Of a stretch of 6,078 nt of DNA, positions 1-5,983 are shown in pieces (position 1 is the stretch's first letter; every line of letters starts with the position of its first letter). A program made the translations under genes and the position numbers. The notes below the pieces were generated by a model. The model ran no database searches. It was not told the DNA's origin and was given only the letters and a program-made list of their open reading frames with translations. This DNA comes from Opitutaceae bacterium. Lineage in GTDB: Bacteria; Verrucomicrobiota; Verrucomicrobiia; Opitutales; Opitutaceae. Where the stretch lies: the NCBI GenBank assembly GCA_031282705.1, contig JAITDF010000670.1, positions 1 to 6,078 of the forward strand, in the 5' to 3' direction.

Positions 1-27
1 CGGCGGTCTCGGCGAGACCGCCCTACC
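1..27. repeat. Palindromic repeat, copy 1 (REP-like, ends in CCCTACC)
   Basis: Perfect 9-bp arms GGCGGTCTC (2-10) and GAGACCGCC (14-22) flank a GGC loop, followed by CTACC (23-27). A second 27-base copy of the same layout lies at 2349-2375, identical at 21 of 27 positions; two of the three altered arm pairs change on both sides so that pairing is kept. This copy abuts the end of the IS110 transposase remnant and supplies the TAG codon that ends one of its frames. I recall similar palindromes scattered in Verrucomicrobiota genomes, but that is memory, not a search. The element may extend past the window edge. Confidence 0.7.
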
Positions 28-412
28 AAATGTGACCGGGCCGACGCCCTGCACTTGCGCGCAGCGCGCAGCGCGCGGCGCGCGCTGCCAGCGCGGCGGC
101 GGCGGCGATGAGCCCGGTCATGGCGTTTTCGAGTCCGGCGATTTGTTTTTCCAGCAACCGGCGGCGGGCGGCGGCCTGGCGCGCGAGGAGCCGGCCGGTC
201 TGGGTGCGCGTATCGGGCGCGTGCCCGGCCAGGATGTCCTCCTGCTTGAGGCGCTCGACGAGTGTTTCGCGGACCTGATACAGCTCGCGCAACGACTGCC
301 CGGCGGCACCGGGCTCGCGGTGCTCGCGCAGCTCTTCGGTGTGGCGGGCGTAACGGGCGATCAGCGGCGCGTCGATGCGGCCGGTCTTCGCTCCAATCCG
401 GCGCGCTGATTT
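23..412 (-). pseudogene. IS110-family transposase remnant (internal fragment, frameshifted)
   Basis: Reading leftwards from 412, the frame contains KTGRIDAPLIARYARH (codons from 388), close to the KTDRIDAxLIARYA motif near the end of the DEDD nuclease domain of IS110-family transposases. A charged, helix-rich stretch follows (LRELYQVRETLVERL, then RRRLLEKQIAGLENAM), the usual coiled-coil linker. The next hallmark, VQGVGPVT, which starts the C-terminal Transposase_20 domain, is present at 54-31 but one base out of frame with the linker. The slip falls in the heptamer array at 57-84, and removing one 7-base unit would restore the frame. The N-terminal half is missing: a TGA stop lies at 415-413 and nothing IS110-like is visible beyond it. 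The C-terminal half is absent because the palindrome at 1-27 begins three bases after the GPVT codons. Whether the rest continues beyond the window is unknown. It cannot encode an active transposase as it stands. Confidence 0.75.
57..84. repeat. Heptanucleotide tandem array (GCGCGCA x2, GCGCGCG x2)
   Basis: Four consecutive 7-base units: GCGCGCA at 57-63 and 64-70, then GCGCGCG at 71-77 and 78-84. It lies in the transposase remnant exactly where the reading frame changes. Its simple alternating GC content means part of the periodicity could be chance, so it is the weakest of the three arrays in the window. Confidence 0.55.
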
Positions 413-473
413 TCAACTGTGGAATTTAGGAGGAAGGCGTTGGAGCGCTTCGGGACGGGACGGGCGGGCGGCG

Positions 474-3400
474 TTACTCCGGCGCGGTGAAATGGTAGCT
501 GCCGGAGGCGACTTCGAAGACCGCACCGTCTTTTTCCCGCCGGAGGAGGCGCACGCCGCGGGCTTGGGCGACGGGGAAACCGCCTTCGCGGATGGCGGAG
601 GCTTCCGGCACCGGGAGGCGCACCGTCGCCACCACGCCGGGCGGGATGGCGGTTTTCAAGGCAAAGTGGCCGCGCTCCCGGCGCCACTCGACAGACACGG
701 GGCCGCGCGGGGTGCGCACGGCGGCGCGCACGCGGTCGAGGGCGGCGAGGGCGGCGGGTTTGATGATCACGCGCTTGAAGCCGGGGCCGTCGGGGTCGGG
801 CTGGATGCCGGCAAGGTCGTGGTAGAGCCATTCGGTGATCTGCCCGAGCATGAAGTGGTTTTGCGAGGAGCGCGGGTCGGCGTCCCAGGCTTCGGCGAGG
901 CTCGTCGCGCCGCGGGCGAGCTGCCAGGCGTAGCCGGGTTTTTCGCTTTGGCTGGTCATGGCGAAGATCACGTCGGAGCGGCCGGCGTCGGCGAGGGCGC
1001 GGAGCACGTAGCGGTAGCCGATGTCGCCGGCGGTGACGGCGTGGCCGCGGTTTTCGATGTCGGCGACCAGCGCGGCGAGCACGGCGGCGCGGCGCGCGGG
1101 GGGGACGAGGCCGAGCACGAGGGGCATGGCTTGCGCGGTTTGCGAGCCGGTGGCGTAGAGGCCGGTGCGCGGGTCGAGGAAGGCGCGGTTGAAGGCGTCG
1201 GCGATGCGCGCGGCTTCGCTTTCGTAGTAGCGCGCCTCGGTTTTGCGGTTGAGCAGGGTGGCGATGCGCCCGAGCGTGGCGGTGATTTCGTGGTAGGTGG
1301 CGGTGGCGGTGAGGGCGACGGGGGTGAGTTGGGCGACGCCGGGGCGTTTGGGGCCGAGGTCATACCAGTCGCCCAGGCCGTGCGAGAGCAGGTGGCCTTC
1401 GGCGCGGGTGGCGAGGTAGTCGGCGTAGCGTTGCATGCGCGGGTAGTGGCGGCGGAGGAGCTGCACGTCGCCCGTCCAGAGGTGGTGCTGCCAGGCGGCG
1501 AGGACGATCGCGCCGCCCCATTCGGGCGAGTCGCGGAAGCCGCCGTCGAACACCGTGTATTCGGGGGCGATGCCGGGGACGAGGCCGTCGGGCAGTTGCG
1601 TGTCGGCGATGTCGCCGAAGCATTTTTTGAAGAGGCGCGCGACGTCCCATTCGTAGCGGAGCGCGGGGCCGTTGAGGTGGTATTGTTCGAGCCAGCCGAG
1701 TTTTTCGCGGTGCGGGCAGTCGGTGAGGACGTGCGCGAGGTTGCCGGCCTGGGCCCAGCGGACGAGGGTGCGGATGCGGTTGAGGAGTGCGTGCGAGCAT
1801 TCAAATTCGCCGGTCGCGGGGGAGTCGGAGTGGACGACGATGGATTCGAGCGATTCGATGACGGGCAGCGCGGCGGGCGCGGCGGCGGCGGGCGCGGGGA
1901 CGGCGGCGGGCGCGGCGGGGGGCGCGGGGGCGGCGGGGGTGGTTTCGGCGGCGGGGGCGGGCGGCGCGGAAGCGGGCGATGGACGATGGACGATGGACGA
2001 TGGGCGATGGGCGGCGGCGGCGGGCGCGAGGGCGGCGGCGGAGGAGGCGGCGGGCGGCGCGGCGGCGGGCACGGGGACGGCGGTGGGCGCGGGCGCGGCG
2101 GGGGTGGCGGGGGTTTGGGTTTCCGCGAGCCGGGCGTAGTGGAGGGCGTTGCCGAGGTTGCGGGGGCCGAGGGTGACGGCGCGGGCGGCGTCCTCCGGCG
2201 TGGCGTAAAGCTCGACTTGGAGGTAGCGCGCGCCTTGGTAGAAGAACTTGGGGAACCATGTCTCGGCGGGGGCGCTGGCGGCGGTATCGGCGGGGCCGGT
2301 GGCGGCGGGCAGGGTGGTTTCGCCGAAACCGGTGGCGGTGGCGGCGTTCGGCGCGCCCGGCGCGCGCGCCCTACCTTGGGCGGCGGCGTCGTCGTCGGCG
2401 TCGGCGGCGGGGCCGGCGAGCGTGTATTGCCACCAGGCGTTGCCGCCGCAGGAGCGGCGGTCAACGGTGCCGTCGGCGTGGAGGAGTTCGGCGGGAATCA
2501 TGCGCACGACGGAGCCGGCGGGGCCGCGCACGCGCAGGCGGGGCATCATGGAGGCGTTCTGGCCGAAATCATACACGTTCACGCCGGGGCGGATGGCGCG
2601 GATGGCGGCGGGCGCGAAGGTCTCGAAGGCGCGGAAGGGCGGCGAGCCGTGCGTCGCGCCGCGGAGTTTGCCGCCGGGGGCGGTGGCGGTGGCGGCGGGC
2701 GGCCAGGCGGAGTCGTCGAAGCCGGGCTGGTCCCAGCCGCGGAGGGCGCGCGCGCGGCGGGCGTCGAAGTCTTCGCCGCCGTAGAAGTTTGCGTAGGCGG
2801 CCGGGCCGGCGGTGGTGGCGCGCCAGGTGGCGTCGGTGCTGATGGTTTCAAAGAGGCCGTTGTCGTATTCGAGGCGGAGTTGCGCGAGGGCGGCGGGGGC
2901 GCGCGCCGGGGTGATGAGTTTCGCGTAGCGGCCTTCGGCGCCTTCGCGGATGTTGTAGGGGCCGCCGGCGAGCTGGAGGCCGAGGGCGTTTGCGCCGGGG
3001 CGGAGTTGCGCGGTGATGTCGTGCGTGTCGTAGAGGCAGGTCGCGGCGTAGTGGGTCCAGCCGGGGGCGAGCAGGCCGTCGCCGACGCGGCCGCCGTTGG
3101 CGGTGAGTTCATACTGGCCGAGGCCGGTGACGTGGATGATGGCGCGGCGGAGGCCGGGGCGGACGTTGAATTCGCGGCGGAGGAGGAGTGTGGCGTTGGC
3201 GAGGGGGTTGGCGGCGGGGAGGCCGAGCCCGTCTACGGCGGCGGCGCGCGACCAGGTTTCGTCGTCCTCGCGGGCGTCGCTGGCGGTGACGCGGGCACCG
3301 GGGGCGATGTTTTCCCCGGCGGAGAGCACTTCGATCTGGCGGCAGGCGAGGCGGGTTTTCCCGTGGCCGTCGAGGGCGCGGAGTTTCGTGGCGGTGAAGC

Positions 3401-4208
3401 GGATGTGGCGCGCGACGCGGCCTCCGACGGGCAGCGAGATGACAAAGGCGCCGGGGGCGAAATCCTTTTCCGTGCGGTCCGCGGCGATGACCGCGGCGCG
3501 GAAGGAGGGGTCGTCCGAAAGCTCCAGTTTGAAGCGCAGCGGCTGGCCGTGGCGTTCCACGACGGTGTGCATGACCGGGTAGATCCGCACGGTGTCGATC
3601 GGGCGCGGCGCGCCGAGGTCGAGCTGCACCCATTTCACGGTGTCCTGCCGGTCGGTGTCGCGGGAGCTGAAGCCGGCGGCGCGGCGTTCCCATTTCAGCA
3701 TTTCCGCGTCGGAAATCCAGGAGACGCCGGGCTGCCAGCCGGGCCCGCGGGCGGTGTCGAGCACGCCCATGGTCCATGAGGCGACCGCGCTCCAGGGGGA
3801 GACGGCGCCGTGCGCGTCCCACACGCGGACTTTCCAGAAAACCTGCTGCGAGGAGGCGGGCGGGCGCCCGAGGTAAACGACATGCTGCGACTGGCAGGAG
3901 GCGACCTTGCCGCTGTTCCAGTAATCGGCCTGGTCCTGCGCGAGCATGGCGGCGTTGCCGGCGACGAGCACCTGGTAGGCGGTCTGGGCCTCGCCGCGCC
4001 CGGCGGACTGCAAGCGCCAGCCGAGCCGGGGCTGGTCGGCGTCGATGCCCGCCGGGTTTTCCATGTCCTCGCAGCGCAACCCGTCCACCGTGAGCGCGGC
4101 GAAGGTGCCGGTCGCCGCGCACAGCAGGCCGAGGGCCAGAAACACCGGCGCCAAAATCGCGCGCGCTTTCCGGCGCGCCGGACTCGGGAGACTTTTGGCC
4201 AGAAGCAT
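474..4208 (-). CDS. Secreted GH78 alpha-L-rhamnosidase with two low-complexity insertions
   Basis: This predicted inverting glycosidase (1244 residues) removes terminal alpha-L-rhamnose from glycans or glycosides. Residues 1-37 look like a Sec signal peptide: basic RRK, a hydrophobic run, and a likely cut after GTFA. Residues 38-160 are a beta domain with the PRLGWRLQ motif. About 165-298 resembles a discoidin/galactose-binding-like module (KWVQLDLG at 192-199), followed by NIAPGARVTASDA from 300. About 340-500 is the rhamnosidase N domain (GGEDFDARR). YDFGQN at 546 opens the next beta sandwich. The (alpha/alpha)6 catalytic domain spans about 800-1130. By alignment with characterised family members, Glu835 in DCPHREKLGW is the probable general acid and Glu1106 in LAEAWD the probable base. 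A C-terminal beta domain begins near 1144. Insertions at 600-648 and 697-780 interrupt the middle sandwich. The start is the only ATG after an in-frame stop at 4253-4251; no clear Shine-Dalgarno is seen. GH78 assignment is strong, exact substrate unknown. A shared transcript with accC is doubtful given the 334-base repeat-filled gap. Confidence 0.93.
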   Translation of the reverse strand: MLLAKSLPSPARRKARAILAPVFLALGLLCAATGTFAALTVDGLRCEDMENPAGIDADQPRLGWRLQSAGRGEAQTAYQVLVAGNAAMLAQDQADYWNSGKVASCQSQHVVYLGRPPASSQQVFWKVRVWDAHGAVSPWSAVASWTMGVLDTARGPGWQPGVSWISDAEMLKWERRAAGFSSRDTDRQDTVKWVQLDLGAPRPIDTVRIYPVMHTVVERHGQPLRFKLELSDDPSFRAAVIAADRTEKDFAPGAFVISLPVGGRVARHIRFTATKLRALDGHGKTRLACRQIEVLSAGENIAPGARVTASDAREDDETWSRAAAVDGLGLPAANPLANATLLLRREFNVRPGLRRAIIHVTGLGQYELTANGGRVGDGLLAPGWTHYAATCLYDTHDITAQLRPGANALGLQLAGGPYNIREGAEGRYAKLITPARAPAALAQLRLEYDNGLFETISTDATWRATTAGPAAYANFYGGEDFDARRARALRGWDQPGFDDSAWPPAATATAPGGKLRGATHGSPPFRAFETFAPAAIRAIRPGVNVYDFGQNASMMPRLRVRGPAGSVVRMIPAELLHADGTVDRRSCGGNAWWQYTLAGPAADADDDAAAQGRARAPGAPNAATATGFGETTLPAATGPADTAASAPAETWFPKFFYQGARYLQVELYATPEDAARAVTLGPRNLGNALHYARLAETQTPATPAAPAPTAVPVPAAAPPAASSAAALAPAAAAHRPSSIVHRPSPASAPPAPAAETTPAAPAPPAAPAAVPAPAAAAPAALPVIESLESIVVHSDSPATGEFECSHALLNRIRTLVRWAQAGNLAHVLTDCPHREKLGWLEQYHLNGPALRYEWDVARLFKKCFGDIADTQLPDGLVPGIAPEYTVFDGGFRDSPEWGGAIVLAAWQHHLWTGDVQLLRRHYPRMQRYADYLATRAEGHLLSHGLGDWYDLGPKRPGVAQLTPVALTATATYHEITATLGRIATLLNRKTEARYYESEAARIADAFNRAFLDPRTGLYATGSQTAQAMPLVLGLVPPARRAAVLAALVADIENRGHAVTAGDIGYRYVLRALADAGRSDVIFAMTSQSEKPGYAWQLARGATSLAEAWDADPRSSQNHFMLGQITEWLYHDLAGIQPDPDGPGFKRVIIKPAALAALDRVRAAVRTPRGPVSVEWRRERGHFALKTAIPPGVVATVRLPVPEASAIREGGFPVAQARGVRLLRREKDGAVFEVASGSYHFTAPE
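1869..2120 (-). other. In-frame Ala/Pro-rich insertion 2 in the rhamnosidase (84 codons)
   Basis: Codons 697-780 are almost entirely Ala, Pro, Thr, Val and Ser, breaking the beta-sandwich between LHYARLAE and LPVIESLESIVVHSDSP. In ordinary GH78 enzymes these two segments are joined by a short linker. The insertion is a multiple of three and contains the CGATGGA heptamer array, read as the peptide HRPSSIVHRPS (residues 734-744). It is probably a flexible, surface-exposed loop. Boundaries are estimated by eye. Confidence 0.7.
1977..2011. repeat. Heptanucleotide tandem array (CGATGGA x3, CGATGGG x2)
   Basis: Five perfect head-to-tail 7-base units: CGATGGA at 1977-1983, 1984-1990 and 1991-1997, then CGATGGG at 1998-2004 and 2005-2011. 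It lies inside the coding sequence of the rhamnosidase, within insertion 2. Because 7 is not a multiple of 3, copy-number change here would shift the frame unless three units were gained or lost together. Confidence 0.9.
2265..2411 (-). other. In-frame insertion 1 in the rhamnosidase (49 codons), with palindromic repeats
   Basis: Codons 600-648 separate WWQYTLAG from ETWFPKFFYQGARYLQVE, which are nearly contiguous in typical GH78 proteins. The inserted peptide is rich in Ala, Gly, Pro, Asp and Thr. The DNA carries the second copy of the CCCTACC palindrome (2349-2375) and a small perfect palindrome, GGTTTCG-C-CGAAACC (2316-2330). Length is 147 bases, so the frame is kept. Boundaries are judged from family motifs by eye. 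Confidence 0.7.
2349..2375. repeat. Palindromic repeat, copy 2, inside the rhamnosidase gene
   Basis: This has the same 27-base layout as copy 1 at 1-27: a left arm GGCGCGCCC (2350-2358), a GGC loop, a right arm GCGCGCGCC (2362-2370), then CTACC. The arms pair except at one position. Relative to copy 1, two arm positions changed together with their partners, which supports a shared hairpin. On the minus strand it is translated as GRARAPGAP (residues 612-620), the same phase that in copy 1 would give GRAVSPRPP, and this phase avoids the internal TAG. Confidence 0.65.
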
Positions 4209-4219
4209 CCCGCCAAAAG
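4192..4219 (-). promoter_or_regulatory. Potential hairpin enclosing the rhamnosidase start codon
   Basis: On the minus strand, CTTTTGGC (4219-4212) can pair perfectly with GCCAAAAG (4199-4192), placing the ATG (4208-4206) in a 12-base loop. No Shine-Dalgarno-like purine run lies at the usual spacing, apart from GGCGGG directly touching the ATG. The hairpin could influence start access, but an 8-bp inverted repeat may also be chance. Confidence 0.3.
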
Positions 4220-4233
4220 AATCCCGCCGGGGG

Positions 4234-4262
4234 AATAAGTGAAGAGAAATTCAGCGAAAAAT
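4234..4262 (-). promoter_or_regulatory. AT-rich island upstream of the rhamnosidase, possible promoter area
   Basis: This is the one clearly AT-rich stretch in the 334-base gap, 26 to 54 bases before the rhamnosidase ATG. A TTTTCG ... TATTCC pair with 17-base spacing can be read on the minus strand, but each box matches only three of six bases of the sigma-70 consensus. It is offered only as the most likely place for a promoter. Confidence 0.2.
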
Positions 4263-4271
4263 CGGCGGCGG

Positions 4272-4343
4272 CGGGTCGCGGCGGGTTGCGGGTCTTCGGC
4301 CCGGAAGCAGGTTTGGAAACCTGCGGTACGTCACGCCGCCGCG
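4272..4343 (+). repeat. REP/BIME-like unit A (plus orientation)
   Basis: The unit starts with a 10-base near-duplicate (CGGGTCGCGG, CGGGTTGCGG). It continues with a small GGGTC-TTC-GGCCC hairpin, then the palindrome GCAGGTTTGGAAACCTGC (4307-4324; 8-bp arms, GG loop), and ends TACGTCACGCCGCCGCG. Over about 70 bases it differs from unit B at only about six positions. It sits between accC and the rhamnosidase. Confidence 0.85.
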
Positions 4344-4372
4344 CCGTAACGCAGCATTGCGGCGACGCCGGC

Positions 4373-4417
4373 TGACGCACCGCAGACTTCCAAGTCTGCT
4401 TCAAGGCCCGCACCGGG
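4373..4417 (-). repeat. REP/BIME-like unit C (inverted, diverged)
   Basis: Read on the minus strand this contains GCAGACTTGGAAGTCTGC (4399-4382), the same hairpin as units A and B but with two base pairs swapped on both sides (G-C to A-T, T-A to C-G). GCGGGCCTTGAAG precedes it and GGTGCGTCA follows, matching the flanks of A and B apart from loss of the CGGCCC segment. Another CGGGTTGCGG decamer overlaps its outer end (4414-4423). It lies between A and B in opposite orientation. Confidence 0.8.
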
Positions 4418-4444
4418 TTGCGGGTTTGTTTTCCGGGGATGGGG

Positions 4445-4515
4445 CTGGTCGCGGCTGGTTGCGGGCCTTCGGCCCGAAGCAGGTTTGGAAACCTGCGCTA
4501 CGTCGCGCCGCCGCG
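4445..4515 (+). repeat. REP/BIME-like unit B (plus orientation)
   Basis: A near copy of unit A: decamers CTGGTCGCGG and CTGGTTGCGG, a GGGCC-TTC-GGCCC hairpin (4463-4475), the palindrome GCAGGTTTGGAAACCTGC (4479-4496), then CTACGTCGCGCCGCCGCG. It begins 28 bases past the accC stop codon in the transcribed direction, so in the accC mRNA it would form 3' hairpins that could protect or end the transcript. No U-run follows, so a standard intrinsic terminator is not supported. Confidence 0.85.
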
Positions 4516-4542
4516 GCGGCGGGCGGATGCCGCGGCACCCGC

Positions 4543-5907
4543 TCAGGCGAACAGGTCCGCCGGGGTGCGTTTCAGGAAGGCTTCCATGTAGGCCGTGGTG
4601 TATTTGCCCTCGATGAACATCGGGTCGGCGAGGACGGCCCTGTGCAGCGGGATCGTCGTCTTGATGCCGCGCACCAGAAATTCGCCGAGCGCGCGGTGCA
4701 TGCGCTCCAGCGCGGCTTTGCGGTCCGGGCCGTGGCAGATGAGTTTGCCGATCATCGAGTCGTAATAGGGCGGGATGGTGTAGCCGCTGTAGGCATGGCT
4801 GTCCACGCGCACGCCGTGGCCGCCGGGCGCGTAGTAGAGGCCGATGGTGCCCGGCGAGGGCGCGAAGTTGCGCGCGGGGTCCTCGGCGTTGATGCGGCAT
4901 TCGATGGCGTGCTTCGTGAACGTGATGCCGCCCTGGCCGAGGTCGAGGCGGTCGCCGTTGGCCACGCGGATTTGCTGCTTGATCAGGTCGATCCCGGTCA
5001 CCTCCTCGGTCACGGGGTGCTCGACCTGGATGCGCGTGTTCATCTCGATGAAGTAGAAGTTGCCCTTCGCATCGACCAGGAACTCGATCGTGCCGGCGTT
5101 TTCGTATTTCGCGGCGGCGGCGGCCTTCACGGCGGCCTTGCCCATCTTTTTGCGCAGGTCCGGCGTGAGGAAGGGCGAGGGTGCCTCCTCGATCAGTTTC
5201 TGGTGGCGGCGCTGGATGGAGCAGTCGCGCTCGCCGAGGTGCAGCACCTTGCCGTGCGCGTCGGCGAGGATCTGGAACTCGATGTGGCGCGGTTTCTCGA
5301 TGTATTTTTCAACGTAAACCGAGCCGTTGCCGAACGCCTTTTCCGCCTCGTTGCGGGCCACGTGGAACTCCTTCGCGAACGACACGTCGTTGTGCGCGAT
5401 GCGCATGCCGCGTCCGCCGCCGCCCGCCACGGCCTTGATGATGACCGGGTAGCCGATTTTGCGCGCGATCTTGACCGCCTCCGTCTCGCTCTCGATGGGG
5501 CCGTCGCTGCCGGGCACCACCGGCACGCCGGCCTTGCCCACGGTGGCCTTGGCGACGGCCTTGTCGCCCATCATGCCGATGACCTTTGAGCCGGGGCCGA
5601 TGAACTTGATGTTGCACGACTCGCACTGCTCGGCGAACTTCGCGTTTTCCGCCAGGAAGCCGTAGCCGGGGTGGATGGCGTCCACGTCGGCGATCTCGGC
5701 GGCGGCGATGATGCGGTCGGCCTTCAGGTAGCTGTCCGCCCCTTTGGGGCCGCCGATGCAGATGGCTTCGTCGGCGAGCTGCACATGCAGGGACTGCACG
5801 TCGGCCTCGGAATAGACGGCGAGCGTCTTGATGCCCATCTCCCGGCAGGCGCGGACGATGCGGAGGGCAATTTCACCGCGATTGGCGATGAGTATCTTCT
5901 TGATCAT
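4543..5907 (-). CDS. accC: Acetyl-CoA carboxylase, biotin carboxylase subunit
   Basis: AccC carries out the ATP- and bicarbonate-dependent carboxylation of biotin on the carrier protein AccB, the first half-reaction of acetyl-CoA carboxylase, committing acetyl-CoA to fatty-acid synthesis in the cytosol. The 454-residue product has the usual family length. It opens with KKILIANRGEIALRIVRA (biotin carboxylase N domain). The ATP-grasp domain shows Lys116, Lys158, the glycine-rich loop GGGGRGM (162-168), ERDCSIQRRHQK (226-237, including Cys229, His235 and Lys237), Glu275 and Glu288. EMNTRIQVEHPVTE holds Arg292, Gln294, Val295 and Glu296, and Arg338 follows in ECRINAEDP. All match E. coli AccC active-site positions to within one residue. 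The ATG at 5907 was chosen because the family begins there; an upstream GTG at 6027 would add 40 low-complexity residues read through a tandem repeat. No strong Shine-Dalgarno is visible. accB, a common upstream partner, is not seen in the 171 bases available. Confidence 0.97.
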   Translation of the reverse strand: MIKKILIANRGEIALRIVRACREMGIKTLAVYSEADVQSLHVQLADEAICIGGPKGADSYLKADRIIAAAEIADVDAIHPGYGFLAENAKFAEQCESCNIKFIGPGSKVIGMMGDKAVAKATVGKAGVPVVPGSDGPIESETEAVKIARKIGYPVIIKAVAGGGGRGMRIAHNDVSFAKEFHVARNEAEKAFGNGSVYVEKYIEKPRHIEFQILADAHGKVLHLGERDCSIQRRHQKLIEEAPSPFLTPDLRKKMGKAAVKAAAAAKYENAGTIEFLVDAKGNFYFIEMNTRIQVEHPVTEEVTGIDLIKQQIRVANGDRLDLGQGGITFTKHAIECRINAEDPARNFAPSPGTIGLYYAPGGHGVRVDSHAYSGYTIPPYYDSMIGKLICHGPDRKAALERMHRALGEFLVRGIKTTIPLHRAVLADPMFIEGKYTTAYMEAFLKRTPADLFA

Positions 5908-5933
5908 GATTGTTGCGGAGAGTGGGGAAAAGG

Positions 5934-5961
5934 AAGTGGCAAGTGGCAAGTAACAAGTAAC
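5934..5961. repeat. Heptanucleotide tandem array (AAGTGGC x2, AAGTAAC x2) upstream of accC
   Basis: Four perfect 7-base units: AAGTGGC at 5934-5940 and 5941-5947, then AAGTAAC at 5948-5954 and 5955-5961. It ends 26 bases before the accC ATG, so it probably lies in the 5' untranslated region or promoter. On the sense strand it reads GTTACTT twice, then GCCACTT twice. Confidence 0.9.
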
Positions 5962-5983
5962 AGGATAACTGATGGGACGCGGC

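Noticed and set aside
32..409. 125-codon plus-strand open frame at the left end
   Set aside because: Antisense of the IS110 remnant, whose motifs are on the minus strand. No family resemblance in this frame.
413..473. Possible terminator between the rhamnosidase stop and the transposase remnant
   Set aside because: No stem-loop followed by a T-run is visible on the minus strand in this short gap.
1869..2411. Rhamnosidase insertions considered as sequencing or frameshift errors
   Set aside because: Both are exact multiples of three, contain no stops, and GH78 motifs continue in the same frame on both sides.
375..3779. Very long (1134-codon) open frame on the plus strand, extremely Gly/Ala-rich
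   Set aside because: It is the antisense shadow of the rhamnosidase. GC-rich codons leave few stops in this frame, there are no recognisable motifs, and composition is dominated by Gly, Ala, Val and Glu. The minus frame has clear GH78 motifs.
4272..4515. Three repeat units considered as a small CRISPR array
   Set aside because: Units are in alternating orientation, differ in length, have unequal spacing and are themselves multi-hairpin elements. No cas genes are present.
4331..4900. 189-codon minus-strand open frame overlapping the accC 3' end and the repeat cluster
   Set aside because: It only translates repeat units (VSKPAS-type peptides) and an alternative frame of accC; no independent gene evidence.
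4357..5589. 410-codon open frame on the plus strand
   Set aside because: Antisense of accC and the repeat spacer. It has no family motifs, whereas the minus strand matches AccC throughout.
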